DNA of 22,339 bases from RH-AL1 sp050013235 (GTDB taxonomy: Bacteria > Pseudomonadota > Alphaproteobacteria > Rhizobiales > Beijerinckiaceae): NCBI GenBank assembly GCA_050013235.1, contig JBEKFQ010000053.1:1-22339 (forward strand), given 5' to 3'. Shown piece by piece: positions 1-8,511 of the stretch. Below the pieces are notes generated by a model. The model did not search any database. It worked only from the letters and a program-made list of their open reading frames with translations, and was not told where the DNA came from. How positions within the stretch are numbered: position 1 is the first letter of the stretch; every line of letters begins with the position of its first letter. The position numbers and the translations under genes were made by a program.

Positions 1-1
1 T

Positions 2-106
2 TCGGGGACACCTATGCCGCACGTCGCGCGGTCTTTGTCGCCGAATCAAATCGCCGCCCTCGCGTCGTATATGAGCTTTGTCGAAGGCGCATCTTCGGAG
101 AAATAG
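2..106 (+). CDS. c-type cytochrome, C-terminal end (partial)
   Basis: The reading frame is open from the window edge and stops with TAG at 104-106, giving about 34 residues. The peptide has a Met-Pro near its start (TPMPHVAR), then a helix LSPNQIAALASYMSF. This is the usual end of class I c-type cytochromes: the axial methionine loop followed by the C-terminal helix with the ALASY signature. The CXXCH haem motif and signal peptide would lie upstream, outside the window. By family, this would be a periplasmic electron carrier or a haem domain of a dehydrogenase or oxidase. A HiPIP-like electron carrier follows within 45 bases on the same strand, which fits a redox operon. Which cytochrome it is cannot be told from this tail. 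Confidence 0.72.
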   Translation, partial: SGTPMPHVARSLSPNQIAALASYMSFVEGASSEK

Positions 107-148
107 GCTGAGGCGCTCGTTCAAATTGTATAGGGGCAAGAGAATGCG

Positions 149-475
149 GTGTCGTATAAGCCGCGTCCGAAGGATGGAAAGAAGTGCGCGGACTGCAACC
201 TGTTCGTGGCGCCGAAATCCTGCAAGACTGTCACGGGCGAGATCAGCCCCGACGGTGGGTGCAAACTTTGGGTAAAGAAAGCGCGATGTAAATCGGCAAG
301 TGATGTTTGCCGCGTTGTTTCGTTGCGAATTAAGAACATACAGCAGCACAAACTGAATTGCCGGGGTCCCGAGCCGTCGAGTCCGCCAATCAAAGGGGCG
401 CTTGACCCATTCACCACGGCGTTGCCAAATGACCGCTATTTGCGCAAAGCTGCCTTCAAGATCAGCGGAGAATGA
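149..475 (+). CDS. HiPIP-like iron-sulfur domain protein, no export signal
   Basis: From a GTG start the first 48 residues read like a high-potential iron-sulfur protein: YKPRPKDGKKCADC, then NLFVAPKSC, then GEISPDGGC. The four cysteines are spaced C-x2-C-x8-C-x12-C, as needed for one [4Fe-4S] cluster. Gly replaces the Trp usually found before the last cysteine. HiPIPs are periplasmic and normally carry a Tat signal; here an in-frame TAG at 131-133 leaves no room for one. After residue 48 comes a 60-residue tail unlike HiPIPs and lower in GC, so the frame probably runs past a lost stop. It follows the cytochrome c end at 106. It may be a decayed remnant, a protein that lost its leader, or a domain once joined to the cytochrome. 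The HiPIP identity is fairly sure; whether it is functional is not. Confidence 0.6.
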   Translation: MSYKPRPKDGKKCADCNLFVAPKSCKTVTGEISPDGGCKLWVKKARCKSASDVCRVVSLRIKNIQQHKLNCRGPEPSSPPIKGALDPFTTALPNDRYLRKAAFKISGE

Positions 476-515
476 TCCAAAAAACGAAAACCAATCGTCA
501 AATTTCGGCCACTCG

Positions 516-540
516 AAAATAGGCATGTGGCGACGCCTAT
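516..540 (-). terminator. putative intrinsic terminator of xerD
   Basis: Just past the xerD stop, read on the minus strand, is a 6-bp stem (ATAGGC / GCCTAT) with a 10-base loop, followed by a short T run (TTTT). The stem is short, so this is a weak call. Confidence 0.4.
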
Positions 541-544
541 CCCT

Positions 545-1510
545 TCACTCCTCCTCCACATCCCCCATCGGATGCAGATCCCTCACCATGGCCTTCATCC
601 GCTCGTCCAACACGTGGGTGTAAATCTGCGTCGTCGAAATATCGGCATGGCCGAGCAGTTCTTGCACGATGCGGAGATCCGCGCCGTTTTGCAGCAGGTG
701 GCTAGCGAAGGCGTGGCGTAGCACGTGGGGGCTGACGCGATGCGGGGCGATGCCGGCCGCGGCCGCCACATCCTTCAAATCGCGCGCGAACGCCTGGCGG
801 GTGATATGGCCGCTGTCGCTGTCGGCGGGAAACAGCCACGGGCCCTCGGCGGCGCCGGGCGCGCGCTGTTTCAGCAGGGCGCGGTAAAGCTCCGTGGCCG
901 CGCGCGCGGGTTCGGAGACGACCACCAGCCGTTCGCGCCCGCCCTTTCCCTTGACGGCGGTGAGCGGATCGCCGCGCAGGGCATGGCGGGGCAGCGAGAT
1001 GAGCTCGCTCACGCGCAGGCCAGTGGCATAAAGCAGTTCCAGCAACGCGTTCATCCGCGCCGCGCGAAGCCGCTCGCCCAGGGGCCGCGTCTCGATCTCC
1101 AGCCCCTCCTTGGGCGCCGCGAGCAGGCGGCTCACCTCCGCGATGGAGAGGATTTTCGGCAGCCGCCGTCCCTGGCGCGGCCCGTCCAGAATCATGGCGG
1201 GATCGTCCGCCCGCTTGTTCTCGGCGACGAGAAACCGGTGGAATTGCCGGATCGCGGAAAGCCGCCGGGCGCTCGAGGCCGGCTTGAAACCCGCCTGTTC
1301 CAACGTCGAGAGATAGGCGCCGACATCGCTGGTCTTGGCCCGCAAGGGCTCGGTGCCGAGACTCTTCAACCCGGCGGAATAGGCGACGAGATCGCGTCTA
1401 TAGGCCTCCAACGTATTGGCGGCGGCGCCGCGCTCGGCTGCGATCATGTCGAGAAAGCTCTCGATCAGCGGGAAGCCGGGAGGCCCGTCCCCAGGCGGCC
1501 GCTTCGCCAA
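545..1510 (-). CDS. xerD: tyrosine recombinase XerD
   Basis: This 321-residue site-specific recombinase would resolve chromosome dimers at dif together with XerC and FtsK. The N-terminal core-binding domain (about residues 15-100) has the typical IESFLDMIAAERGAAANTL start. The catalytic domain carries the full tyrosine-recombinase set: Arg in ATGLRVSEL, Lys in VKGKGGRERLV, His262 and Arg265 in HVLRHAF, His288 in LLGHADIS, and nucleophile Tyr297 in QIYTHV. Length and the C-terminal DLHP motif fit XerD rather than XerC or a phage integrase. The start is TTG at 1510; no ATG or GTG is better placed. It begins 2 bases after the stop of the small membrane protein at 1513-1656, so the two are probably translated together. 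No att-like repeats were seen nearby, which supports the housekeeping role. Confidence 0.95.
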   Translation of the reverse strand: MAKRPPGDGPPGFPLIESFLDMIAAERGAAANTLEAYRRDLVAYSAGLKSLGTEPLRAKTSDVGAYLSTLEQAGFKPASSARRLSAIRQFHRFLVAENKRADDPAMILDGPRQGRRLPKILSIAEVSRLLAAPKEGLEIETRPLGERLRAARMNALLELLYATGLRVSELISLPRHALRGDPLTAVKGKGGRERLVVVSEPARAATELYRALLKQRAPGAAEGPWLFPADSDSGHITRQAFARDLKDVAAAAGIAPHRVSPHVLRHAFASHLLQNGADLRIVQELLGHADISTTQIYTHVLDERMKAMVRDLHPMGDVEEE

Positions 1511-1512
1511 GG

Positions 1513-1656
1513 CTAGCGCACGCCCTTGGGCAGCGGCACCGCTTGCGTGATCTCGCGCGGCTGCGGCTGGACAAAGGTCACGAGAGCCAGCATTCCGCCA
1601 TAGCCAAGCGCGGCGATCAGGCCGGTCACGAAGAGCAAGCGAAACAGGGTTGGCAC
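1513..1656 (-). CDS. small membrane protein upstream of xerD
   Basis: A 47-residue frame starting with GTG at 1656 encodes PTLFRLLFVTGLIAALGYGG, then MLALVTFV, and ends QPQPREITQAVPLPKGVR. It has one hydrophobic helix of about 25 residues and a short proline-rich tail, so a single-pass inner-membrane protein is likely. The pattern (Leu/Phe-rich helix with GYGxM, then xPQPRE) resembles, from memory, small uncharacterised proteins that sit between aroK and xerD in Rhizobiales. Its stop lies 2 bases before the xerD start, so the spacing argues for a real coupled gene. Here the gene upstream is an esterase rather than aroK. Its function is unknown. Confidence 0.62.
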   Translation of the reverse strand: MPTLFRLLFVTGLIAALGYGGMLALVTFVQPQPREITQAVPLPKGVR

Positions 1657-1730
1657 AGGGCGATTCCGGTGGCGGGCGGGTGCATTTTGAGCTGGACCCG
1701 TTCTTAAAGCATGAATGGCCGCCTATTTCA

Positions 1731-2642
1731 CTAGCCTGCCCTCGCTTTCGCCCCCGCCGTCACCGCGCCCTTCAAAAAATCGGCGGCGATCTCGATGGAT
1801 TCCGCCGCTTCCGGCAAAATGCGCATGAGTTGCCAGTCATGTGGTAGCGAAGGCCATTGGCGCAAGCCGCAGGGGACACCGGCGGCGCGGGCGCGTTCGA
1901 GGAAACGGGTGGAATCGCTGAGCAAGGTCTCCGCGCCGCTGACATGGATCCGCAGGGCGGGAAGCCCGTGGAGATCGGCATAAAGCGGCGAGGCCAGCGG
2001 CGTCCTGGGATCGGCGCCGGCGAGATAGACCGCGGCGCCCCGGCGCAGAATATCGCCATCGAACATGGCGCAGCTCTTGCCGTTGGCCGAGATCGACGCG
2101 CCGGTGCAGGCGAGATCCGTCCAGGGGGAAAACAGCATGGAGGCGGCGGGCAGCGGCTCGCCCAAATCGCGCAGCTTCAGCAAGAGCGCGAGCGCCAGGC
2201 CCCCGCCGGAGGAATCGCCCGCCACGACGAGATGCTCCGGGCCGATGCCGCGAGCCAGCAGGGCGCGATAGACCGCAACCGCATCCTCGATGGCGGCGGG
2301 AAAGGGATGGCCGGGCGCCAAGCGATAATCGAGCGCGAAAACCGCGAAACCGGCCTTGGCGAAGGCATTTGTAATCGGCCGGTGCGTTTGCGGCGAACAG
2401 GCGGCATAGCCGCCGCCGTGCAGATAGAGCATCGTGGCCACGGGGCTTTGCCCGCGCGGGCGCGACCATTCGCCATCGACGCCGCCAATCGTCTCGTTGC
2501 TCGCGGAAACCTCGCGCGATACCCGTGGCTTGCGGCCGCCCAGAACTTTACGCGCCGTCTCGACATCGCCTCCGGCCCGCAGTCTCCGTTTGATCGTCAA
2601 TTTCAAAAGGGGAACGAGAAGGTGGGCCTGCCAACTAGCCAT
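1731..2642 (-). CDS. alpha/beta hydrolase, HSL-family esterase
   Basis: This 303-residue protein of the hormone-sensitive-lipase (family IV) esterases would hydrolyse carboxylic esters in the cytoplasm. It shows the oxyanion-hole motif HGGGY (residues 75-79), the nucleophile elbow GDSSGG (Ser144), and a late His268 in LPHDW. The acidic member lies in SGAETLLSDS: Glu238 or Asp243, where many relatives have DPLxD. No signal peptide is visible. The ATG at 2642 overlaps the end of the monooxygenase gene by 8 bases, so it is the last gene of the SDR-BVMO-esterase operon. In such sets the esterase cleaves the ester or lactone made by the monooxygenase; monoterpene and acetone pathways are known parallels. 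The family call is firm; the substrate is unknown. Confidence 0.88.
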   Translation of the reverse strand: MASWQAHLLVPLLKLTIKRRLRAGGDVETARKVLGGRKPRVSREVSASNETIGGVDGEWSRPRGQSPVATMLYLHGGGYAACSPQTHRPITNAFAKAGFAVFALDYRLAPGHPFPAAIEDAVAVYRALLARGIGPEHLVVAGDSSGGGLALALLLKLRDLGEPLPAASMLFSPWTDLACTGASISANGKSCAMFDGDILRRGAAVYLAGADPRTPLASPLYADLHGLPALRIHVSGAETLLSDSTRFLERARAAGVPCGLRQWPSLPHDWQLMRILPEAAESIEIAADFLKGAVTAGAKARAG

Positions 2643-4134
2643 GAATCGTGCTTTCCGGCGTCAGACTAAAATTCGAAAGCGACGCCGCATGCGTGCGCAG
2701 CACATATTCGACGACGGAGCCCGGCCACATCGTCGTATTGCGGCCCTGTTCGTCTTGATACCAACTTTGGCATCCGCCTTTTTGCCAGACGGTCTTGGCC
2801 ATGCGCCTTTCCAGCATGTCCGCATACCTGGCCGCGGATTGGGGCAGGACGTTGATCGCGCGGATTTTGCGCCGCCGCATCTGTTTCAAGGCGCTCATGA
2901 TGTAGCGCACTTGCGCTTCGATCATGATGACGACCGAGTTGTGGCCAAGGCCGGTATTGGGGCCGAGCAGCATGAAATAATTCGGAAAACCCGTCATGCC
3001 GATGCCCCAGAACGCGCGGCCGCCCTTCGCCCAGGCCTCGGCCAATTCCACGCCGCCAACACCTCGAATCCGGCCGTAACGGGCGGTATCCGTGGCTTTG
3101 AAACCGGTGCCGTAAACGATCGCATCGACGGTGCGCGCCGTGCCATCCTTCGTGACGATCCGGTCCGCCGTCACCTCGGCGATTGCGCTGGTGACGAGTT
3201 CGACGTTCTTGCGCGCGAAGGTGGGATAGTAATCGTTCGAGATCAAAACACGCTTACAGCCCAGGAGATAGCTGGGCGTCAGTTTGGCGCGTAACGCCGG
3301 GTCCGCGATTTTGCGCTCCCGGTACGAATTGGCGAATCGTTCGGCGAGTTTCATCACTTTGAAGTTGCCGGTAAAGCCGATCACGCGGAATTCATGCAGC
3401 CAGAACAAACGCCACCGCAGCAGGCGGCGATAAAACGGAATATGTTTCATCCGCCATTGGCGCCGCGCGTCGATGGGATAATCCTTCTTCGGGTTGATCC
3501 AGGGCGCGGTGCGTTGAAACACGAAAAGTTGTTTCACATCGGGCGCGATTTTCGGCACGAATTGAATGGCGCTGGCGCCGGTCCCGATAACCGCGATCCG
3601 CTTGCCCCTCAGATCGTAATCGTGATCCCAGGCCGCGGAATGAAATGTTGTTCCCCGGAATGTTTCGATTCCCGGCAAATGCGGAATCGACGGCTCGTGC
3701 AACGCGCCGATGGCGGAAATCACGACGCGCGCGGTGATCGTGCCGCCGCCGTCGAGCCCGACGCGCCAGAGGCACGCTTTTTCGTCGTAAGTGGCGTCTC
3801 GTAGGGCCGTGTCGAAACGGATTTTGGGGCGCAGCCCGTGCTTGTCCGTTATCCCCTTGAGGTAATCCTGCAATTCCGCGTGGCCCGGATACATCCGCGA
3901 CCAATCCGTCTTCGGTTCGAAGGAGAGCGAATAGAGATGCGAGGGAATATCGCAAGCGGCGCCGGGATAATGATTGTCGCGCCAGGTGCCGCCGACCTCC
4001 GGGCCTTTTTCGATGATGGCGAAGGAGGTCATTCCCGCCTGTTTCAGCTTGATCGCCATGGCGAGGCCGGCGAAGCCCGCCCCCACGATCAGAATGTCGA
4101 CAGTGCTCGGGAATGCGGAGGAGGTGTCCGGCAT
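2635..4134 (-). CDS. flavin-containing Baeyer-Villiger monooxygenase
   Basis: This protein of 499 residues would use FAD, NADPH and O2 to insert oxygen next to a ketone carbonyl, forming an ester or lactone. The N-terminal FAD motif is GAGFAG (18-23). The type I BVMO fingerprint is FRGTTFHSAAWD (159-170), matching FxGxxxHxxxW. The NADPH Rossmann motif is GTGASA (184-189). An aromatic-rich ATG motif (YGTGFKATD) and a long C-terminal cap follow, as in the family. The ATG at 4134 is chosen because it shares one base with the stop of the upstream dehydrogenase (TAATG); a TTG start at 4164 would lie inside that gene without reason. The neighbours, an SDR and an esterase, complete an alcohol-ketone-ester-hydrolysis sequence. 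Sulfide or amine oxidation is an alternative activity known in this family. Confidence 0.9.
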   Translation of the reverse strand: MPDTSSAFPSTVDILIVGAGFAGLAMAIKLKQAGMTSFAIIEKGPEVGGTWRDNHYPGAACDIPSHLYSLSFEPKTDWSRMYPGHAELQDYLKGITDKHGLRPKIRFDTALRDATYDEKACLWRVGLDGGGTITARVVISAIGALHEPSIPHLPGIETFRGTTFHSAAWDHDYDLRGKRIAVIGTGASAIQFVPKIAPDVKQLFVFQRTAPWINPKKDYPIDARRQWRMKHIPFYRRLLRWRLFWLHEFRVIGFTGNFKVMKLAERFANSYRERKIADPALRAKLTPSYLLGCKRVLISNDYYPTFARKNVELVTSAIAEVTADRIVTKDGTARTVDAIVYGTGFKATDTARYGRIRGVGGVELAEAWAKGGRAFWGIGMTGFPNYFMLLGPNTGLGHNSVVIMIEAQVRYIMSALKQMRRRKIRAINVLPQSAARYADMLERRMAKTVWQKGGCQSWYQDEQGRNTTMWPGSVVEYVLRTHAASLSNFSLTPESTIHG

Positions 4135-4946
4135 TACTTGATCAACCCCCCGATAATCCGCCAATAATTCGCGGGGAACAACCGTTGGATCAGATCGGCC
4201 CCTATCGCTTCGCGGCCGATCAGCAGACGCTTCGCGCGCCGCTCGATGGCATCGGCGATGAGTCTGGCGGTTTCATCGGGGCTGAGACGCAGCAGCCGGT
4301 CCCAGGTTTTGGCTTGGGTTTCGGCTTGGGCCTTGGTCAGCTTGCCATGAAACCGGGCGCTGGCCGCGATATTCGTGCGGACCCCGCCGGGGTGAACGAC
4401 GGTGAGGCCGATGGGAGTCCCGGCCAATTCGTGCCGCAAGGCTTCGGAAAAGCCGCGCACGGCGAATTTGCTCGCGGCATAGGCGACCTGGCCCGGCGGG
4501 GCGACGAGGCCGAACAGGCTGGACATGTTGACGATATGGGCCGCGCTCTCGCGCCGCAGCAGCGGCAGGAAGGTGCGGGTCATCCGCACGGTGCCTTGGA
4601 AATTGACGGCCATCAACCAGTCGAATTCCGCCTCCGGCACATCCTCGAATTTGCCGCCTTGGGCCACGCCCGCATTGTTGACGAGCAGGCTGACGCGGCC
4701 ATGGGTCGCGAGCACGGCCGCGGGCAGGGCCGCGATGCCGCCGGCATCGGTCACATCCAGCACGTGGGTGCTGACGGTGACGCCTTGGGCGCGGGCCGCC
4801 AAGGCTACGCTTTCGAGGTTTGGCTTGTTGATGTCGGCCAAGGCGAGATGGCAGCCGCGCCGCGCCAGGGCTTGCGCCAAAGCCGCGCCGATTCCCCCGG
4901 CCCCTCCGGTGATCACGGCGACGGCGCCCTTCAATTCGAATGTCAT
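4134..4946 (-). CDS. short-chain dehydrogenase/reductase
   Basis: This 270-residue classical SDR has the nucleotide-binding motif TGGAGGIG (13-20), Asp38 in LALADIN, which favours NAD over NADP, NNAG (90-93), and the catalytic set Ser143, Tyr156 and Lys160 (YAASK). The C-terminal part (PGGVRTNI, LSPDETARLI) resembles SDRs often found beside Baeyer-Villiger monooxygenases. It is the first gene of a three-gene operon and probably oxidises an alcohol to the ketone used by the monooxygenase. The ATG at 4946 has a GGAG sequence about 7 bases upstream. The promoter would lie in the divergent region 4947-5155, which contains a perfect 14-bp palindrome. The substrate is unknown; long-chain, cyclic and terpene alcohols are all possible. 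Confidence 0.9.
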   Translation of the reverse strand: MTFELKGAVAVITGGAGGIGAALAQALARRGCHLALADINKPNLESVALAARAQGVTVSTHVLDVTDAGGIAALPAAVLATHGRVSLLVNNAGVAQGGKFEDVPEAEFDWLMAVNFQGTVRMTRTFLPLLRRESAAHIVNMSSLFGLVAPPGQVAYAASKFAVRGFSEALRHELAGTPIGLTVVHPGGVRTNIAASARFHGKLTKAQAETQAKTWDRLLRLSPDETARLIADAIERRAKRLLIGREAIGADLIQRLFPANYWRIIGGLIK

Positions 4947-5035
4947 GGGATGGGCTCCAGCATGCCCAGCCCCATCGTGAGGTCCCTGGGCTTTCCCTAT
5001 GCGTTATTTAGTTTCCTCTTACCGGAATCGTGTTT

Positions 5036-5049
5036 GGATTTGCAAATCC
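5036..5049. promoter_or_regulatory. perfect palindrome in the SDR/GST divergent promoter region
   Basis: GGATTTGCAAATCC is a perfect 14-bp inverted repeat in the 209-base region between the divergent SDR operon and the glutathione transferase gene. Its TTGCAA centre could double as a -35 element for the minus-strand operon. It has the size of a dimeric repressor operator. No regulator gene is adjacent, so the role is inferred from position and symmetry. Confidence 0.4.
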
Positions 5050-5155
5050 CCTATGTGGCCCAATGACGCTCTGGCCGCGCGCCGCGCGCGTCTTATGTTA
5101 AAGGCGACGATGTTAAACGGGACGCAATGGGCTTTCCGCTCCGGGGGTGCGCGAT

Positions 5156-5851
5156 ATGATCGATCTCTATTATTGGACCACGCCAAACGGCCATAAGATC
5201 ACGATGTTTCTCGAGGAGGCGGGAGTTCCCTACAATCTTCATCCCGTCAATATCGGCAAGGGCGAACAATTCGCGCCGGACTTTCTGAAGATCTCCCCCA
5301 ACAACCGGATTCCCGCCATCATCGATCAGGCGCCGGCCGATGGCGGCGCGCCCATTTCCGTCTTCGAATCCGGGGCCATTCTGCTCTATCTCGCGGAGAA
5401 GACCGGCAAGCTGTTGCCCCATGACATTCGCGGCCGGACGGTGGCTTTGGAATGGCTGTTCTGGCAGGTCGGCGGCCTGGGGCCGATGGCGGGGCAAAAC
5501 CACCATTTCAGAACCTACGCCAAGGAAAAGCTGCCCTATGCCATCGACCGCTACGTCAATGAAACCAACCGGCTGTACGGCGTGCTCGACCGTCATCTCG
5601 CCGATCGCGAATTTATCGCCGGCACCTATTCCATCGCCGATATCGCCAGCTATCCCTGGATCGTTCCTTACGAACTGCAAGGGCAAAATCTCGACGAATT
5701 TCCCCATCTCGCGCGCTGGTTTCACCGGGTCGCGGACCTGCCTTCGACCAAGCGCGCTTATGAGAAAGCCGATGCGCTCAACACGGTGCCAGCCGTGAGC
5801 GACGAGGAATCCCGCAAAATCCTGTTCGGGCAGACGGCAAGACGTCCGTGA
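5156..5851 (+). CDS. Nu-class glutathione transferase, YfcG-like
   Basis: This 231-residue cytosolic GST closely matches E. coli YfcG as I recall it: MIDLYYWTTPNGHKITMFLEE, SPNNRIPAIID, FESGAILLYLAEKTG and LEWLFWQVGGLGPMxGQNHHF. YfcG-type enzymes have strong glutathione disulfide-bond reductase activity and bind two glutathiones without an active-site cysteine. Thr9 and Asn11, which contact the thiols in YfcG, are both present here, and no N-terminal cysteine is seen. The thioredoxin-like domain spans about 1-85 and the helical domain 90-210, with SIADIASYPW as the usual helix-capping motif. The ATG at 5156 is preferred over a GTG at 5147 by family alignment; GGGGG lies just upstream. The neighbouring glutathione-dependent formaldehyde genes suggest a shared glutathione theme, but they are probably separately transcribed. 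Confidence 0.9.
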   Translation: MIDLYYWTTPNGHKITMFLEEAGVPYNLHPVNIGKGEQFAPDFLKISPNNRIPAIIDQAPADGGAPISVFESGAILLYLAEKTGKLLPHDIRGRTVALEWLFWQVGGLGPMAGQNHHFRTYAKEKLPYAIDRYVNETNRLYGVLDRHLADREFIAGTYSIADIASYPWIVPYELQGQNLDEFPHLARWFHRVADLPSTKRAYEKADALNTVPAVSDEESRKILFGQTARRP

Positions 5852-5889
5852 CATCCCTCTTCCGGAGGATTATGGAGCGGCGGCCCGCT

Positions 5890-5936
5890 GGCGCGGAATG
5901 GCATCCGTAAGAGTCAAACCGGTGGCATTCCACGCC
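5890..5936 (+). other. imperfect stem-loop after the GST gene
   Basis: GGCGCGGAATGGCATCC and GGTGGCATTCCACGCC form an imperfect inverted repeat of about 16 bp around a 14-base loop. It lies 39 bases after the GST stop. It may stop transcription or protect the mRNA end, but no T run follows. Confidence 0.35.
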
Positions 5937-5939
5937 CGC

Positions 5940-6134
5940 CGGAGGTGGTTGCTTTTGCCAAATATCCCATTGATTTATAACTATATATTAAGTTATTTGG
6001 GGATTTCCAAAAAATATTGCTCCGATCCGAAAACCTTTTTCTCTCCCGGGCCATTTTCTGACGAAAATGCGCTAGCGGCGAGACCCGAATCTGTGTAGTT
6101 CAACGGCGATAATTAACTTAGGGAGGGCCGGTCC
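5940..6134 (+). promoter_or_regulatory. AT-rich promoter and leader region of the formaldehyde operon
   Basis: The stretch before the dehydrogenase is much richer in A+T than its surroundings, especially 5955-6020 with TATATATTAAG. It holds an inverted repeat CCAAATA (5958-5964) and TATTTGG (5994-6000), centred in the AT-rich part. AGGGAGGG at 6120-6127 is a strong ribosome binding site for the ATG at 6135. No gene was found between 5852 and 6134. The repeat could bind a regulator; this is inference. Confidence 0.45.
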
Positions 6135-7246
<1,112 letters not shown>

Positions 7247-7247
<1 letters not shown>

Positions 7248-8089
7248 TGGTTGCGGCGCCCGAATCCATCGGTAAGCATCGCTGTTTCGACGGCGAGAAC
7301 GGCTTTTACAAGCATGTCTCGTCCGAGATTGGCGGCACCATGACCTTCACGGTCTACGTGCCGCCGCAAGCGAAGCATAAAAAGGTGCCGGCGCTGCTCT
7401 ATCTCGCCGGGCTCACCTGCACGCACGAGACCTTCATCATCAAGGGCGGGGCGCAACGCCTCGCCGCCGAGCATGGGGTCATTCTGGTCGCGCCGGATAC
7501 GAGCCCGCGCGACAAACGCCATCCCGGCGACGACGAGAAATGGGACTTTGGGATTGGCGCGGGCTTTTACGTCGATGCGACGCAAGAGCCCTGGAAAGAC
7601 GGCTATCGCATGGGCTCCTATGTCGCCAAGGAGCTGCCGGCTTTGGTCGAGGAGCATTTCCCCGTCTCGCAATGGGGCGTGTTCGGTCATTCCATGGGCG
7701 GCCACGGCGCCTTGGTGGCGGCCTTGCGCAACCCGGACCGTTTCAAATCCGTCTCCGCCTTCGCGCCGATCTCCTCGCCGTCCACCTGCCCTTGGGGTGA
7801 GAAGGCTTTGGGGAATTACCTTGGCCAAGACAAGGAAGCCTGGAAAGAGTGGGACGCGACCGAACTCGTGAAGGCCGGCAAGAAGACCTCGCCGATCCTG
7901 ATCGACCAAGGCACGTCCGACCAGTTCCTCGAGCGCGAGCTGCATCAGCACATCTTCCTCGAGGCCTGCCAGAAGAACGGCCAGCCGCTCACCTTGCGCA
8001 TGCAGGACGGCTACGACCACTCCTACTATTTCATGTCGACCTTCATGGAAGACCACATCAAGCATCACGTGAAGGTGCTTGGGGTTTAG
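7247..8089 (+). CDS. fghA: S-formylglutathione hydrolase
   Basis: This 280-residue esterase-D-type serine hydrolase splits S-formylglutathione into formate and glutathione, completing the glutathione-dependent oxidation of formaldehyde. Motifs seen are the conserved LAGLTCTHETF near the start, the nucleophile elbow GHSMGGHGAL with Ser149, the acid region DQGTSDQF, and the histidine in DGYDHSYYF, in the order usual for the family. It is cytoplasmic, with no signal peptide. Its ATG shares one base with the stop of the dehydrogenase, so translation is coupled and the two proteins are made together. A strong terminator at 8113-8145 ends the operon. No formate dehydrogenase lies in the window, so formate must be handled elsewhere. 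It is also called frmB. Confidence 0.97.
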
Positions 8090-8112
8090 GGGTTTCGGGT
8101 TTGTTGGACTTG

Positions 8113-8145
8113 AAAAACGCGGCGGGGAAACCTGCCGCGTTTTTT
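8113..8145 (+). terminator. intrinsic terminator of the formaldehyde operon
   Basis: A stem of ten pairs (ACGCGGCGGG with CCTGCCGCGT, including one G-T pair) is closed by a GAAA tetraloop. An A run before it and a T run after it extend the stem and provide the release signal. It starts 24 bases after the hydrolase stop. Confidence 0.9.
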
Positions 8146-8188
8146 ATTCCTGGGGCAGCGCCCTAATATCTGATTGCGGCTCGGTCCC

Positions 8189-8511
8189 CTACGTCACTTC
8201 GATGAGCGTCTCGCCGCGGGCCAGCGCCGCGAGAATATCCGGCAGTATTCGCTCGAACCATAAAAGCAGTTCCCGCCGCCGCGTGTTCGGCAGCCTGATC
8301 CAGACCACAACTGGTCCGCCGCCCGACAGCACTTTGCGCTGCGCGAAGTCTTCGTCTTTTGTCACGATTGCCGCAGAAGTTTGAAGAGCGAAATCCCAAA
8401 TCGCCGCGTCGGAAGCCGCACCCATTTGCAGGTCGATGACACGCTCGGCCTGATGGCCGAAAGCCAGCGGGCTAGCGCCGGCGGGAGCTGCGCATCGACG
8501 ATGAATCGCAT
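8189..8511 (-). pseudogene. DUF5615 PIN-like toxin, frameshifted
   Basis: The start at 8511 (ATG) overlaps the DUF433 stop as TGATG and encodes MRFIVDAQLPPALARWLSA, the expected DUF5615 N-terminus with its first acidic residue. The frame then breaks near 8455-8461. The rest continues in another frame to 8189: GHQAERVIDLQMGAASDAAIWDFA, VTKDEDFAQRK, then PVVVWIRLPNT and a GETLIEV end, all typical of DUF5615. Adding one 7-base copy of TTCGGCC at the break would give LSAFGHQAE in one frame and a protein of about 109 residues, the normal length. These proteins are thought to be ribonuclease toxins of the PIN superfamily. As written it yields only a short peptide plus junk. Sequencing error and programmed frameshifting are alternatives. 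Confidence 0.82.

Noticed and set aside
545..1510. xerD as the integrase of a genomic island
   Set aside because: Sequence and length fit housekeeping XerD, and there is no adjacent tRNA, att repeat or excisionase.
725..1516. Long plus-strand open frame opposite xerD
   Set aside because: It is a high-GC mirror of xerD, rich in Gly/Arg/Gln with no domain, while xerD has all catalytic residues.
1857..3294. Plus-strand open frames opposite the esterase and monooxygenase
   Set aside because: They have no recognisable motifs, and their composition matches antisense of real genes.
4135..4164. Earlier TTG start for the Baeyer-Villiger monooxygenase
   Set aside because: It would overlap the SDR gene by 31 bases; the ATG in TAATG fits translational coupling and the family N-terminus.
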